Shown here: piece by piece, positions 25,255 through 36,274 of the stretch | How the letters are laid out: each line of letters starts with the position of its first letter | Numbering within the stretch: position 1 is the stretch's first letter | Assembly (NCBI GenBank): GCA_022316685.1 | Contig: JAKJHU010000030.1 | Span: 9,605,860-9,669,859, forward strand | Source: Progne subis subis | Lineage: Eukaryota > Chordata > Aves > Passeriformes > Hirundinidae | DNA length: 64,000 nt | Direction: 5' to 3' | Translations under genes and position numbers: made by a program | The notes under the pieces: model-generated | Database searches by the model: none | What the model saw: the letters and a program-made list of their open reading frames with translations, nothing else | What the model was told of the DNA's origin: nothing

Positions 25255-25362
25255 TTGTTTTTTTGGGGGGTGATTTTTTTATTTGGTTGGGTTTTTTTGG
25301 TTGTGTTGTGTGGTGTTTTTTTTGTTTGTTTGTTTTGTTTTGTTGTTTTTTTTTTTTGTTTG

Positions 25363-25393
<31 letters not shown>

Positions 25394-25395
25394 CT
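25255..25395 (+). repeat. T/G-only low-complexity tract
   Basis: About 140 bases made of T runs with G or GG, ending in (TTTTG)n. Two overlapping open frames across it encode phenylalanine/leucine/cysteine-rich nonsense. Confidence 0.9.
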
Positions 25396-25829
25396 TCCTG
25401 ATTCTTTTACCTCCTCTCTTTGCTTTGTTTTTTTGGATGTCATTTAAGTTTGATAGTGCTCAAGTTGTGGTTCTCATGTTCATGTAAACTTTGAAAATTT
25501 GCAAGTAGACATGGACTAGCAACTCTGTTGAATACAAAAAATTATATTTTGCCTTCTTGTCCAAAATTTTTTTGTTGGTATTCTTACAGATTGGGGTTTT
25601 TTTTCTGTATAAAGTCCATTTTTACTAGACCTTGTCAAGTTCACTGGAGAGTTATATCATTCTCTAAACACAAGGAAGCTTCAATCAATGTTATGTCTCA
25701 TAAAACCCTAGAGTATAGTTCTTAGTTGATATTTCTCTCCCACATCTATTCATTGGTATTTGTCACTTAGGTAGATTCTTCAGTTATGGAAGATATTTTG
25801 TGCTTAATTAATCACAAAGATCTTGTAAT

Positions 25830-25852
25830 TTATTGTGCACCGTGCACAATAA
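25830..25852. repeat. 23 bp perfect palindrome
   Basis: Two 11-base arms (TTATTGTGCAC and GTGCACAATAA) are separated by a single C. It is isolated in unique DNA and not at the edge of any recognised element. Confidence 0.95.
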
Positions 25853-26194
25853 CTGACCAGCTTAAAAATATCAAAGGTAAATGACACAGAGACCAGTTTA
25901 TAGGACCAAAGGGGGGAAAAATCAGATCTCAGAACTGATAATAATTTTAAAACAATTATTTTTAAAACAAATAATGATTCAAGTGAAATTCTGCCACTGC
26001 TAGCATCAGAGGAAAAATCTTGCAGATTGACTTGAAAAAATTTACTTGTGACTATTTATATAAACTTCACAGAGTGTCGTGTGTCACTACACAGAGTGGC
26101 TTTGCATGCTTAAGAAAACATTAGATTGTCAAAATCTCCCTCTAGTCTTCAACCAAAACAAGAATTTACAAACTCACTGGTTCATACACTGAAA

Positions 26195-26327
26195 AGAACT
26201 AAACTGCTTTTCTATTTTTCCAGAGCTTCAGGGGCTTCAGGGGGATGGTAGGGGTGGATCCAAACCAACAAGCAATGGGGAACAACGGAGAAGTAAAGGG
26301 AGGAGAACACAGTTTGGGAACCAACAG
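26195..26327 (-). mobile_element. Short retroviral leader attached to LTR D
   Basis: On the minus strand, LTR D is followed within four bases by TGGTTCCCAAACTGTGTT (26306-26323), a plausible primer binding site, because such sites begin TGG to pair with tRNA CCA ends. The sequence continues into a purine/pyrimidine-mixed leader and then fades into unique DNA near 26195. I could not assign the tRNA; it is not the lysine site seen at 1495. Confidence 0.45.
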
Positions 26328-27013
26328 TGTCACCAAGACACACAAAGCAGTCACACGCAGACAAGATATTTTTGCAAAGCAGAGGTCCTTCCGATCCCAG
26401 CTCACTGCTGAGAGAGCGGAGAGAGGAGGAAGAGAGCCCCTTTGTTTATTCTTTACTTTTTATACATTTCTGGGTCTAGCAGAAGATTGGCTTTTTGGGG
26501 TTTCCACCCCTCAGCCTCAGTGGCCAGACCAATTGTCAGTTAGAATTGTTTTCAGGTTAGAAATATGCAAACAAACAACAGAGAATGAAAAACAAAGGGT
26601 TTTGTTTATGTTACATCTGTGGGAAAGGTAGAAAACTGCTCTAATATTGTACAGTAACTAAAAGATCTGACTCCATTATGAAATTCAAAAGGCTAAATAA
26701 AAAACTCAGAAAAACCAGGGTAACACAACAGATTAATAGAGTAGGAGGGACTGTATTCATGAGTCCAATAGAGCCTTGAAGGAGGGCTGATAAACAGGGA
26801 ATATTCTGGATGGAGGGGTAGGGATTATGATGATGGATGGGGAGGATTTGGGAGTGATGGGCAGGGTTTAGATGTCAAGCAGGGAAGGTGCTGGAAAGGG
26901 AGGAGGGGTTTGGACTTATAAGGGAACAAAGGGGAGGATACAAACTTCAGGGGTAAACCAACAACATAGGGAACATGGGGAAAGCAGAACAAACCAATTA
27001 GTGAACTACAACA
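26328..27013 (-). mobile_element. LTR D (probable 5' LTR of a truncated ERV)
   Basis: On the minus strand this about 686 bp block begins TGTTGTAGTTCACTAATTGG, resembling the start of family A. It has a TATA element (GTATAAAAAG, plus 26455-26464) and AATAAA (plus 26445-26450), and ends GTCTTGGTGACA next to a primer binding site-like sequence. No flanking duplication could be tested because the other LTR is missing. Plus-strand open frames across it (26245-26631) are not coding. Confidence 0.6.
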
Positions 27014-27027
27014 CAAAAACTCCTGGG

Positions 27028-27041
27028 CAAGCTGATTTTTT

Positions 27042-27073
<32 letters not shown>
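27028..27073. repeat. T-rich tract
   Basis: A T-rich run with scattered C lies about 15 bases beyond the proposed end of LTR D. Confidence 0.85.
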
Positions 27074-29462
27074 AAATTTAAATTCTTTTAAATTGGATCT
27101 CTAACAATCAGCAATCAGTTGCTGACAAGGTTTATTTTTTTAAAAACAAGTCATTACTTTAGCCAGTCCTCAGATATACAGAAAATTATCTTCTCTAGTA
27201 GCCATTTAGATACCAAGTTTCTGTTTATACCTTTTTTTTCAGTAGATAAAACCTTATCGCTGCATCCTGAGTGCCTTATGTAGCACTGCTCTCTAAAATC
27301 ATCCTGAAACTTATTTCATTATGATGAGCACTTTGAAGACAAAATATGTATCCAGCAATATATGTGTAAGAGTATGGTTTATAAGGATATCTTGGTGACA
27401 GTTATTCACAGTAAATGCAAACAATAAATTTTAAAAAAACCCCTGATATATAAACCATGATGTAAAATATATTTTAAAGAAAATAACAAACCCTAGAGCT
27501 TAGGTCATTATCAGCCGGGACTTTAAAAAAATGGTACAGCACTGACATGAAAAGGTTCAAACAGCCCTGTTATGTGAGAGTGTATGTGTTTGCATATGTG
27601 GATTCTGTTTGTGTATGGGATTCACTCTTTTTCCTCAAGCTGAGCTGCACAGCAAGTCAATGCTATTCAGAGTCTGGAAAAGCTGGTGCCACAAGTGAAG
27701 GCTGGACAAGCAGACCCCAGGATATGTGCGAGGATTCTGGGAAGGTATGATTGGAAAAGGCAGATGTGCTTGTGTCAGTAGGTGGGCATGGGGAAGTGAT
27801 AAAGGGGGAACTCGACTTGATAAACTTGAGAAAAGAAAGATTTGCCTGAGCTGTTCGCAGCTGGGAGTGTTGATGGGGTTTAAGTGGGTTCTGGGAAGAT
27901 CATTGCTGTCTATGTCAATCCATAGAGATGTACCTCTGCACTATGTGCGTGTGTATCTATATTTTTGGACATGCTTAGTCTTGCTGCCATGGAGTCATCT
28001 AAAGAGGGACATCAGCAAACAGACTAGAAAAAGTTAATCTGTTACTCTAATATCATGAGAAATCTCAACACATTTAAATGCATTTCTAAGCAAAATATAT
28101 TAATTTTAAATAAATTAAAACCGTCTAATCAAAACCACTACAAAAGAACAATATACCAAAAATTAGGAAAGAATATATTTATATCTTTCTACAGATTTAT
28201 TCTGAGTACCTATGTAGTTTCAACATTTCTATAGGTACTGAGAGAACAGACTGTTTTTTATTTTTGATGGCATTACCAAAACCAGAAACATAAAAGTCTA
28301 CACAGAAGCTGTTACACAGGTTTTGAAAGGACTCTGAATCTCCTATTTCTTTGTAAAAGACTAAAGATTATATTGTTGTAGGTCAGTGATTAAGAAAGTA
28401 ACAAGATAATTGGTGCTTCCTCTGTTACAAAGGAAATGGCCATTCTTGTTCTGCATCACTCTGCATTAATGGCTAGTACGCTTCAGTAAGATGATTAGCA
28501 CTGACAGGCAAATCACTAGGAAAAAGCAGAAAATACAGAATTTTTTAAATGTTACTTTCTCCATAAACATCTTCATCACTGATGTGTTATACTCTAATGG
28601 CTTCTGGACTAATTCTTGTTATCTGACTTGTTTTCTAGATGCAAAATAAGAAATCACAAAAAACTCAAGGAGGATGGGGAAAAGTCTTAATCAACTCTCT
28701 TAAGTAGCAATGAAAGGAAACCTTTCATAAGATTTCAAAGTAGGTGTTAGAAAGGTGTGAAAAAAAATGACTAATAATCTACAGTATAATCTAGAAAAAA
28801 CTCACTGCTTACAAAGCATGTAGAGTACTCATAAAGAAAGCAATGTGAGAAAAGAAACCTTTCATTTCCAGAACTTATGTTATTGAATTTAGCATATCAG
28901 TTTAGTCTTTTTTAAGAAGCCAATCCAATTTCACTTAAACTTCAAAATTAAAGACAATAAAGCATGTTAAGGGAATGCTATCATGCTCAATATACTGAAT
29001 CCTAGAAAATAATTACTTGTCTTGCTGAGAAGACAGATGCAGGCAATGCAACACTTCAGTGTTAAAAGAGACTGTCTTTCACAGACTATATAAAAATGTA
29101 AATGCCAGTTTCTAGTGCTATAGTAGATAATACCCAGTTTTACATCACAGCTTCTCTCTTCAAATTATAAACTATAGTCAGTGAAAATAGCTTGTACAAC
29201 ATCATATTGCATAGAGAGTATTCATTGTCCCATGCATTCAGTAGTGCTGGGAAAATAAAATGATATAATGTGCATGCAAAATGACAGCTAGATTCCTATC
29301 TAAACTCATTGCAAAATGTTATTGTGTTTATAAGAATGTAAAGAATACCATCGAGTATTATAATAAAGGAATGTTTTATCTGACCTTTTAAGAAATATAG
29401 ATTTTTATTCAATTACTGTTGAGTAGCCTATGATTGTGGTTTCTAGATATATAGCAAAAGGT

Positions 29463-29493
<31 letters not shown>

Positions 29494-29526
29494 GTATGTG
29501 TGTGTGTGTGTGTGTGTATATATATA
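27074..29526. other. Unique spacer, partly less AT-rich
   Basis: No gene is confirmed. The stretch 27520-28040 is richer in GC than its neighbours and holds two overlapping open frames (27547-27750 and 27726-28037) on the plus strand. Neither has a recognisable domain. A (TA)n-(TG)n microsatellite is at 29462-29524. Confidence 0.45.
29462..29524. repeat. (TA)n(TG)n(TA)n compound microsatellite
   Basis: Alternating TA, then TG, then TA, about 63 bases, directly beside an ERVL-like fragment. Confidence 0.95.
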
Positions 29527-29735
29527 AATCCAAATTGGGTCAGCTATTCTGGCTCTACTCCACCCCAGCTTCTGGTGCAACTCACCCCTGGTAGAGAATA
29601 GGAAACTGAAACTTCTTGGACTCAGTGCAAGCACTGCCCAGCAACAACAAAAACATCAGTGTATTATCATCATAATTCTTTTACTAAACCCAAAATACAG
29701 CACTTTATTTCCCACCAAAAAAAACCCAAAAAACC
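29527..29735 (-). mobile_element. ERVL-like LTR fragment (family F, copy F3a)
   Basis: The sequence follows F1 and F2 in minus orientation, with AATTGGGTCAGC, then the GCAAGCACTGCCCAGCAACA block, then the AAACCCAAAATACAGCAC block, where it stops. It lacks both ends of the LTR. Confidence 0.7.
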
Positions 29736-29739
29736 CACA

Positions 29740-29885
29740 ACTATTATGGACAAAACCAGGACACCAACCCACAATGTTTTTCACTTTTATTCTTTCAATA
29801 CTCTCCCCCATCGTATTCAGTGAGAAGTGAATGAGTAGCTGTTTTGTGCTTAGGTACTGACTGGAGTTAATCCACAAAACTGCCC
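29740..29885 (+). mobile_element. ERVL-like LTR fragment in opposite orientation (F3b)
   Basis: The block GTGAGAAGTGAATGAGTAGC, then GTGCTTAGGTACTGACTGG and AGTTAATCCACA, is the terminal part of the family F LTR read in plus orientation. This is opposite to F3a immediately to its left. The open frame on the minus strand through this pair is not a gene. Confidence 0.55.
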
Positions 29886-30120
29886 TCCAAGAGTGGCATA
29901 TGACTAAAGATATTAGACTAAATTTATCACTGACTTTATTTAGAGTTTTTATGAGGCATTGCAATGTCTTTCTTAAGTTAAAAGACATCAGGAATAAATC
30001 CAATTCTTTTTCAAAATATTTGTCTCTGCAGTCTTATCTAAAATGTCACTTGCAACTAGGAAAAAAAAAAAATTACATTTGTTATGATCAAATTAGTGAG
30101 ACCTGTCTCTGCCTAAATTA

Positions 30121-30355
30121 GGGTAAAATTTTAGTGTTCCTTAGTGAAGTTGCAAGTGAATAGTATTGCTATATGTTCAGTCACCTTTGCAGGCCTTTTT
30201 TACACTTAAAATACTAAAAGGCAATCAGCATCATTTTCCTGAGGCTATATGATTTTAATGCTTCCAGGATGATCTGCAAAAAGACACTCAAGTGGCAGAA
30301 CTTAGATTGCTAAGGATTACAAAGAATGTTTTCATATGCTGAAGTCAATAATGTA
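30121..30355 (+). repeat. Diverged direct repeat, copy 1
   Basis: This segment shares ordered blocks with 31629-31862: GTAAAATTT, CCTTTGCAGGCCTTTTT, TCCTTAAAAT-type sequence, ATATGATTT.AATGC, AGGATGATCTGCAAA and ACACTCA.GTG. Identity looks to be roughly three quarters by eye. It is not CR1 or any LTR family recognised here. Confidence 0.8.
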
Positions 30356-30419
30356 GATTCTATTTAAAAGTAAATACGAGGTAGAGAGATAAAAAGAAAT
30401 AAACAAGAGAGGAGTCAAG

Positions 30420-30460
30420 AAAAGGAGAGAGAATGAGAGACAGAGAGAGAGAGAAGTAGA
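30420..30460. repeat. (GA)n-rich tract
   Basis: An imperfect GAGA run lies just left of LTR H. Confidence 0.85.
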
Positions 30461-30485
30461 AGATAGTCAGCAACCGTGGATCTAA

Positions 30486-30865
30486 TGGCATCCCTTTACT
30501 CTTCCTTCACCTTGGGCTTCTTGGGTGAGGGTCCCAGAATTCTTCTTCTTGGGGTACCACTTTTATACAGCCCACATACCCATAGAGGTGTTCCCGGGCT
30601 CTTCCAGGTATCCACAGAGGCTCTTCCCATAACTTGGGGTCATCTTTGTTTGACTGGTGATGCATGTATAAGCAGGGACCTTCTTTCTCACAGTTTGCCA
30701 CAGTGGCAATTTTTGTCTGGATTGATTAACCATGATGTACTAACCACATCTGCCTCACCAGGCCTGAAATTAGCACCTTCTCCTGTCTGTGTTTATCTCA
30801 AGTTCCTGCCGTGGTGGTTTATTAAAATACAGTCTGAGTTATGAAATTGGTGGAGGTCCCAGACA
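30486..30865. mobile_element. LTR H, 380 bp solo LTR with exact 5 bp duplication
   Basis: It starts TGGCATCCCTTTACTC and ends GGTCCCAGACA (TG...CA) and is flanked by identical tctaa at 30481-30485 and 30866-30870. A five-base duplication fits ERVL-type integration. Orientation is ambiguous. On plus there is GTATAAGCAGG near 30665 and ATTAAA near 30821; on minus a TATAAAAG lies near 30565. Open frames on both strands (30476-30844 plus, 30507-30701 minus) are chance frames in the LTR. Confidence 0.85.
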
Positions 30866-30870
30866 TCTAA

Positions 30871-31628
30871 ATTATAATCTCCTAAGAAGAATATCAGTAA
30901 TTAATCAACTTCTATATGGTCATTGTATTTAAAATTTAAAAGCTACTTAAGATTTTTCAAACATTTGCTTCATTGAGTATGTTTTTATGTAGGTAACATC
31001 CTGAACACTTTTAAACTAATCTCGCTTAGAATGTAAATTTCACATTTCAATAGACTAAAACTATATAATTTAAGTGGGTTTTGTATCTGAATTCCTTCAT
31101 ATTCAGTTCTTGCTTGTTTGGAAGAGATGAAATTATGTTAAAACTAAGACACATTTTTCCAGCAATTAATTTTATGGCCATAATTTATTCCAAGCTGAGT
31201 CCAGACTACTGACTCCAGGCAAGGAGAAATTAAAGTGTACAGTGTTGGAGTTGTTATGAAATAAGGATTTATTTGGATCCTTGACCATATAGCAGCACTA
31301 TAAAATACTGCAGTCCCATTTATTATCCAATTAGTGAAAAAAAAAAACCCCTAGGAATATCTTAGGTTTGATGGATAAGGCATTTTATATGGACACAATC
31401 CTGCAATATATTTGCTAATAGACCAGAGCACTTTTCAGCATTTGTATTTAAGGGGACTAGGTGAACATAGAGAAAATCACAAATTGGATATATTGCTGAG
31501 GCACACCCACCCTGCAGAGTCCCTGACCAGATCTTACCTGGTTTGCCAACTGTTCGTGAAATACATGCTGTCCAAGACTCTTGTGACACCTTGAAGGCAG
31601 GCACATGTTCACATCTTCACCTAGTGAA
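30871..31628. other. Unique spacer between LTR H and direct repeat copy 2
   Basis: No gene or repeat family is recognised. It is AT-rich, with a slightly less AT-rich patch at 31490-31610. Confidence 0.45.
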
Positions 31629-31862
31629 ATTACCTGTAAAATTTCAGTTTTCCTAGAGAAGTTGTCTGTGAAAATTGTTGTCACATAGTCACTTTTGCAG
31701 GCCTTTTTCATCCTTAAAATGTCAAAAGGAATTCTGTATAATGTTAACTGAAATTATATGATTTGAATGCCATTCAGGATGATCTGCAAAGGACACTCAG
31801 GTGACGCAACTTTCATTGCTAAAGACTATGAAGGATTTTTTCTGATGCAGAAGGTAATAAGA
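31629..31862 (+). repeat. Diverged direct repeat, copy 2
   Basis: Partner of 30121-30355, in the same orientation and about 1.5 kb downstream. The similarity covers about 235 bases and fades on both sides. Confidence 0.8.
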
Positions 31863-32034
31863 AAAAGGTGGCACAGTTCATTCATACATGTTTAGCAGAC
31901 TCAAAATTTTTTGTTTGCCACTCATGAGTCTAGGAGAAGATAAATTAGATTTATCACTTAAAGGAAACATCGATGTCTCTGATCACTGCTCAGACAGGTG
32001 AATATTGTGGCTGAGAAGCTAGGTAAGAACTGGT

Positions 32035-32232
32035 AATCCAGAAAGCCAGTAATATTCCTCGGCTGTATCAAAAGCAGTGTGGCTAGCAGGTCAGTGGAGG
32101 TGATGCTCTCACTAACTCCTCTCACATTAAATCCCTGCAGGGTACTGGGTCCAGAAAGGGGACTTATGGGAAAGGTTCCTCCCAATCCAAACTGTTGTAT
32201 GATATCATGATTCTATGATTCTGTGTTCATGA
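32035..32232 (+). mobile_element. CR1 LINE fragment, short and internally deleted
   Basis: CCAGAAAGCCAGTAATATTCC and GTGTGGCTAGCAGGTC match the CR1 3' region. The sequence then jumps to the terminal ATGATTCTATGATTCTG, so several hundred bases of the normal 3' part are missing between. Confidence 0.8.
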
Positions 32233-32306
32233 ACTAATTAATATATGTATTTAAATGATGTGATCATTAATAATGAGAAGGGAAACCTCGGGGTTATAAT
32301 AGCTAT

Positions 32307-32936
32307 TGTGTCTGGTTCCGTCCCCTACTCCGGGCGGGAGATGACCTCTGGCTAGCTCAGGTCAACACAGCCACAGATGTTCCCGGTTCGGATGGGCACA
32401 CAGGCTATTTATCTGCTGGTCGGCTTCTTGGCAGCTGGACTCAATAGTGTCGTGACAGCAACGGCAGCAGAAGAAAAAAGGCTGGCTCTCAGCTTAGCAG
32501 GTTAAGAGATGTTTATTAGCTCAAGAGCTGAGGAGCCGAGAGCTGAGCTACGAGCTGAGAGAATTTGAATCTCCCTCCTCCACCTTATAAGTGGGGGAGG
32601 GGTTCCAGGGAGGATACAACAAGACAACAAATCAGGGGATCCAGGGGGTAACAAGGTGTGCCCACCCCCAAGCCTTGGACCAGTAAAATCCAGAGCTAAA
32701 GGAATTCCCCCCAGGGGACCTATCACCTGAAGCCCTCTCCCTGAGATTTCACAATCTGGAAGGGACCCCTGGAGTGACAGACAGGCTGCCCCAGAGCGAG
32801 GAGGGTGGGAGGACTGACACAAAACACCTTGTTATGCAGAAAACACAAAAAGGGTTACAACATTGGGGATACAGTGAAATGAACCATAACATAAACTTCT
32901 TACAAAAACCTAATAAAACAGTTCTGCACCACCACA
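32307..32936 (-). mobile_element. LTR family B, copy B2 (solo LTR with exact 6 bp duplication)
   Basis: This 630 bp element is bounded by TGTGTCTGGTTCC and CACCACCACA on plus, and flanked by identical agctat at 32301-32306 and 32937-32942. On the minus strand a TATA element (CACTTATAAGG near 32585) precedes AATAAA (plus TTTATT at 32512-32517). Open frames on either strand are LTR sequence. No internal retroviral sequence is attached. Confidence 0.94.
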
Positions 32937-32942
32937 AGCTAT

Positions 32943-33458
32943 TATTGCATTATTCATGTAAATATCAGTTCTGTTTTCAGTGTCAATTAATAGAGCACAT
33001 AATATGTTATTTGAAAAGAACAGGACATAAAATTATTATAAATCCTCAATTTTCCTCCCAATGAATACATTATGCACACTGCTGAAAGTAATAGAAAGGC
33101 TAACAAAGAATTAACAGCATGGCCTCAGATTTTCTGATGTTTATTTTAACCACCTTATTGTTCTATGAAATGTGATAGTACTTTAGAAACCACCTATAGG
33201 TGACAGTGTTTATAAGATATATAAAAATATAACACAGGCCTGGAAATCTTTTGGCTTTTATCTGCTCAATTTCTTTTTGTGGAGCATCTTCAGCTTAATA
33301 GCAAACAAGTTATCAAGAGAAAAATAAGATAGGGGAAAATGTAGGCAAGAAGCTCAAGAGGCCAAGGTCCTGGAAAGCAACAGCATAAAAATACAAGTAA
33401 ATAAATTACTTCATAAGATTCAAGGGAGATATTACTTGTTAACTAGATATTCATAAAG
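32943..33458. other. AT-rich unique spacer
   Basis: Nothing recognisable. Confidence 0.45.
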
Positions 33459-35060
33459 TGTCATAGTTTTAATTTCGAACTGGGCGGAAACACTAATTAA
33501 TGTAGCGGTTTCACGTTCACTAAATTTTGGTCTTGGTACTTACTCTTTCTGTGGGAGAGAGACTAGGAGAAAAACAAAGCAGGCTCAACCTTAAAATTAA
33601 CAAATAGTTTTATTAATATACACTAAAAGAATAGAAAAAAGAAAGTTGGGGAAAAAAAGCTAAAACGGAATGAAACTTCAAAAACACTCTTCCCTCCCCT
33701 TATAAACTGTTCACTTTCTTACAAAACAACATAAAGAGACAAAACTTGTAATTTTCAGTCACTTTCACTATCTGACAATAGTCTTTCATCAATTCATTAG
33801 GGGAAGAGTATCTTTTAGAGTCATGGATCCCACTGAAAACTTAGAACAGTTCTCTTGTGGGTTTTAAACTGTCACAAAAACAACCGCCCAGAGAAACCTG
33901 CCTTTGTGACTCCTCCCATTGGCAGGTTCCCAAGCTCCTTATGGGTCATGGGTCTTAGACTTTTGCATAGTGGGGTGTCAGCATTTAAAGATGAATACCT
34001 CCAAAGCAAAGGATTCTTCACCTCAAGGTACAGAGATATCTTCTCACTTCTTCACTGGTGCAGGGGGCTTCTCATCTTTATCTCTGTTCAAGCATCTTAT
34101 AGGATTAATATTATTTAGTCCATCACAAGCACTTTTGCTCAAATCCACACACAAATTAAAACAATTATCTCCCCAAATGCATATCTTTCCCATGATTTAA
34201 AGGAATGATCTAAATATAGAGTTCATTTCCATGGCTCAAGTAAGAATAGAACAACCAGCTCTTCAACCCTCTGTCCCAATAGTCTTTTCACTCTTGCTAC
34301 TGACTTCATGCTGTTCATTATGTTCACTCTGTCCTTTCTTACTCTCTCAGAGAAAGGCTAAGCTCTGGAAGCTTCATGTTGCTAAGAAAGAGTTAAATCT
34401 GCTCAGAGTCTTTGTCTCTCCCTCTGTAGCTCATGGTGTTAGATGTTCAAGGCCGCGCTGGTGAGGGAGGAAGAACTCACACAGAAACATCAGAGATCGG
34501 AGCACCTGGGCAGTCTGGAACCACAAAAAAACAGGCAGGATCAGAAATGCCTTCTCAGCCCACCTCTTAGTGTAAATCGGTGTGGCCTTGGCCTAAATGG
34601 TGCCCCATAGCTCTTATCAGGTGCCTGACAGAGATCTCTCTCTGCTCTAGAGAAGTCTGAAGAAAGTTGCAAAACAGCAACGTCTCCTTTCCCCCCACCC
34701 CCCGCTTCACCCGGGAGCCGATGGAATCCGGCCAGGCCTCAGGCCAGCTCCCCCCACAAAAGGGGGGAGCAGTAGGCCCAGCTCGATGTTACCCATCTCT
34801 CTCTGGCCAAAGGGAAGAAGAAAAAAGACCCACCTACAGGAAATTCACGGGGTTTTATATGGTACTTCCCAAAGTCGCAGCTAGTAAGTGGTCAGAACAG
34901 ATGCCAATATTCTAACTAACTCTCTGATAGGTCCCTGTCTTTTCTAAAGCAATTCCCAGGTTCTGACCTGGAGAATTATTCTACATTCTTCTATAACCAA
35001 AAAACTAAACTGTACTAACCCATGACACAAAGTTTGACTAAAGTTGTGTCTTTTGGGGAG
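33459..35060 (-). mobile_element. LTR/ERV-derived block G
   Basis: On the minus strand it ends AAATTAAAACTATGACA and carries AATAAA (plus TTTATT at 33609-33614) followed by a U5-like stretch rich in CTCTCTCCC. It also has TATA-like elements near 34858 and 33700. The GC-rich part at 34680-34800 stands out from the spacers. The layout, together with my recollection of similar passerine repeats, suggests a non-autonomous retroviral element, but the upstream edge and any duplication were not found. Plus-strand open frames (33855-34200, 34231-34464, 34667-34915) show no domain. Confidence 0.5.
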
Positions 35061-36274
35061 CCCTAGATGAATCACTCTTAACTGGAAACTGATACGGTCA
35101 TTCTAATATGGCCCTCAGGCAAATGCTATACATGTCAAGATATTTATGGTCAAGCAGGCCTACAGTCTAGATTTCAGACTATGATTGTAGGGTATAGTCA
35201 CTGTGTAGTTTAACAGATATAAATGTTCTATTCTAGATGACAACTGCGAAGTCTGGTTACGTGTTTATACTTTCAATGTTGTGTAGAGAGAAACATACTG
35301 AAGAGAATTATAGGAACATTAAAGTTACTGTCAGAAAAAAAAAAAAAAATGGAGTAAAGATTTTACAGAGGCTTAGTCTTTGAGTTATAATATAGCTACA
35401 GAATAAAAGAGCAACAAACTCCAGAGACCCACTGGCATCCACTAATTCATCTTGTAAAAGGGCACTGGGGTTAAACCATCTAGAAGCTGTCTCTTCAATT
35501 ACTTTAAAAGGGTAAAAGAACGATGATCTTTTTCTAAGGCCTTGTTACACTGGATAGTCCCTGCAGGTAAAAAAAGATAATCAGACTGACAAAATTCAGT
35601 GAATGGACAGTTAGTGCTTTTTACTGCACAAGCCAACAGCCTGGAGAAAAGGGAGGAATGTCAAGTCACAGTTTATTATTGCTTCACTGGGCTTGTTAAC
35701 TGTTGCTTTTTCCAGTTGCATAACATGGATATTTTGGATGTCACTGGAATCTATTCCTGCATGATCAGCTCTTCTTAAATGTTTGTTTTAAGCAGTGGAG
35801 GAAATTGTAATCACAGTTACCATGATGTGAATCAAGAGTAACTCCAGTCCAGGCACTGGAGTGTCATATTATGAAGATAAACTCAGTTCAGAAAGAAGCT
35901 CACTGAATAAATGCTGCCACCTTGCTAAAGGGTATTTTCTGGCATGATCTTTCTTCAGTGGCTTGCATCTCCAGACTACCTCCAAAGTGACTGTATGTGC
36001 TGGTATGTTAGTGCATGTTGTCTGTTTTCTGTGTTACTTTCAGAATCACTTGCTGAAACTGCTCATGGATAAGTTGTTTATAGCCAAGGGGTGTCTAGTG
36101 AAAAGTCTGTGTCCCATGCCTGTACTACTCCATGCTGCATCCCATTTCCACACTTTTCAAGGACTCTGCTTTCCTATCAGGCCTGTGTTACTCTACCCTG
36201 CATCACTTCTACAGTGGACTGAATAGCATCAGTAGACAACGGAAGAGCAGCAGGTGTCATCTGTCTTGATAATG
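35061..36274. other. Unique spacer
   Basis: No gene or repeat family is recognised, apart from a poly-A of about 14 near 35336. The open frame at 35963-36226 on plus has no recognisable features. Confidence 0.45.

Larger units (their letters stand above)
21647..26194. other. Long AT-rich unique spacer
   Basis: No gene is recognised. Contents include a (CTTC)n run near 23040-23060, T/G tracts at 24045-24125 and 25255-25395 (the second listed separately), a 23 bp perfect palindrome at 25830-25852, and a homeodomain/octamer-motif-rich stretch at 24190-24300. Confidence 0.5.

Noticed and set aside
25093..25487. Two overlapping frames of 102 and 111 codons with apparent membrane helices
   Set aside because: Most of both lies in a T/G low-complexity tract, and two overlapping frames cannot both be coding.
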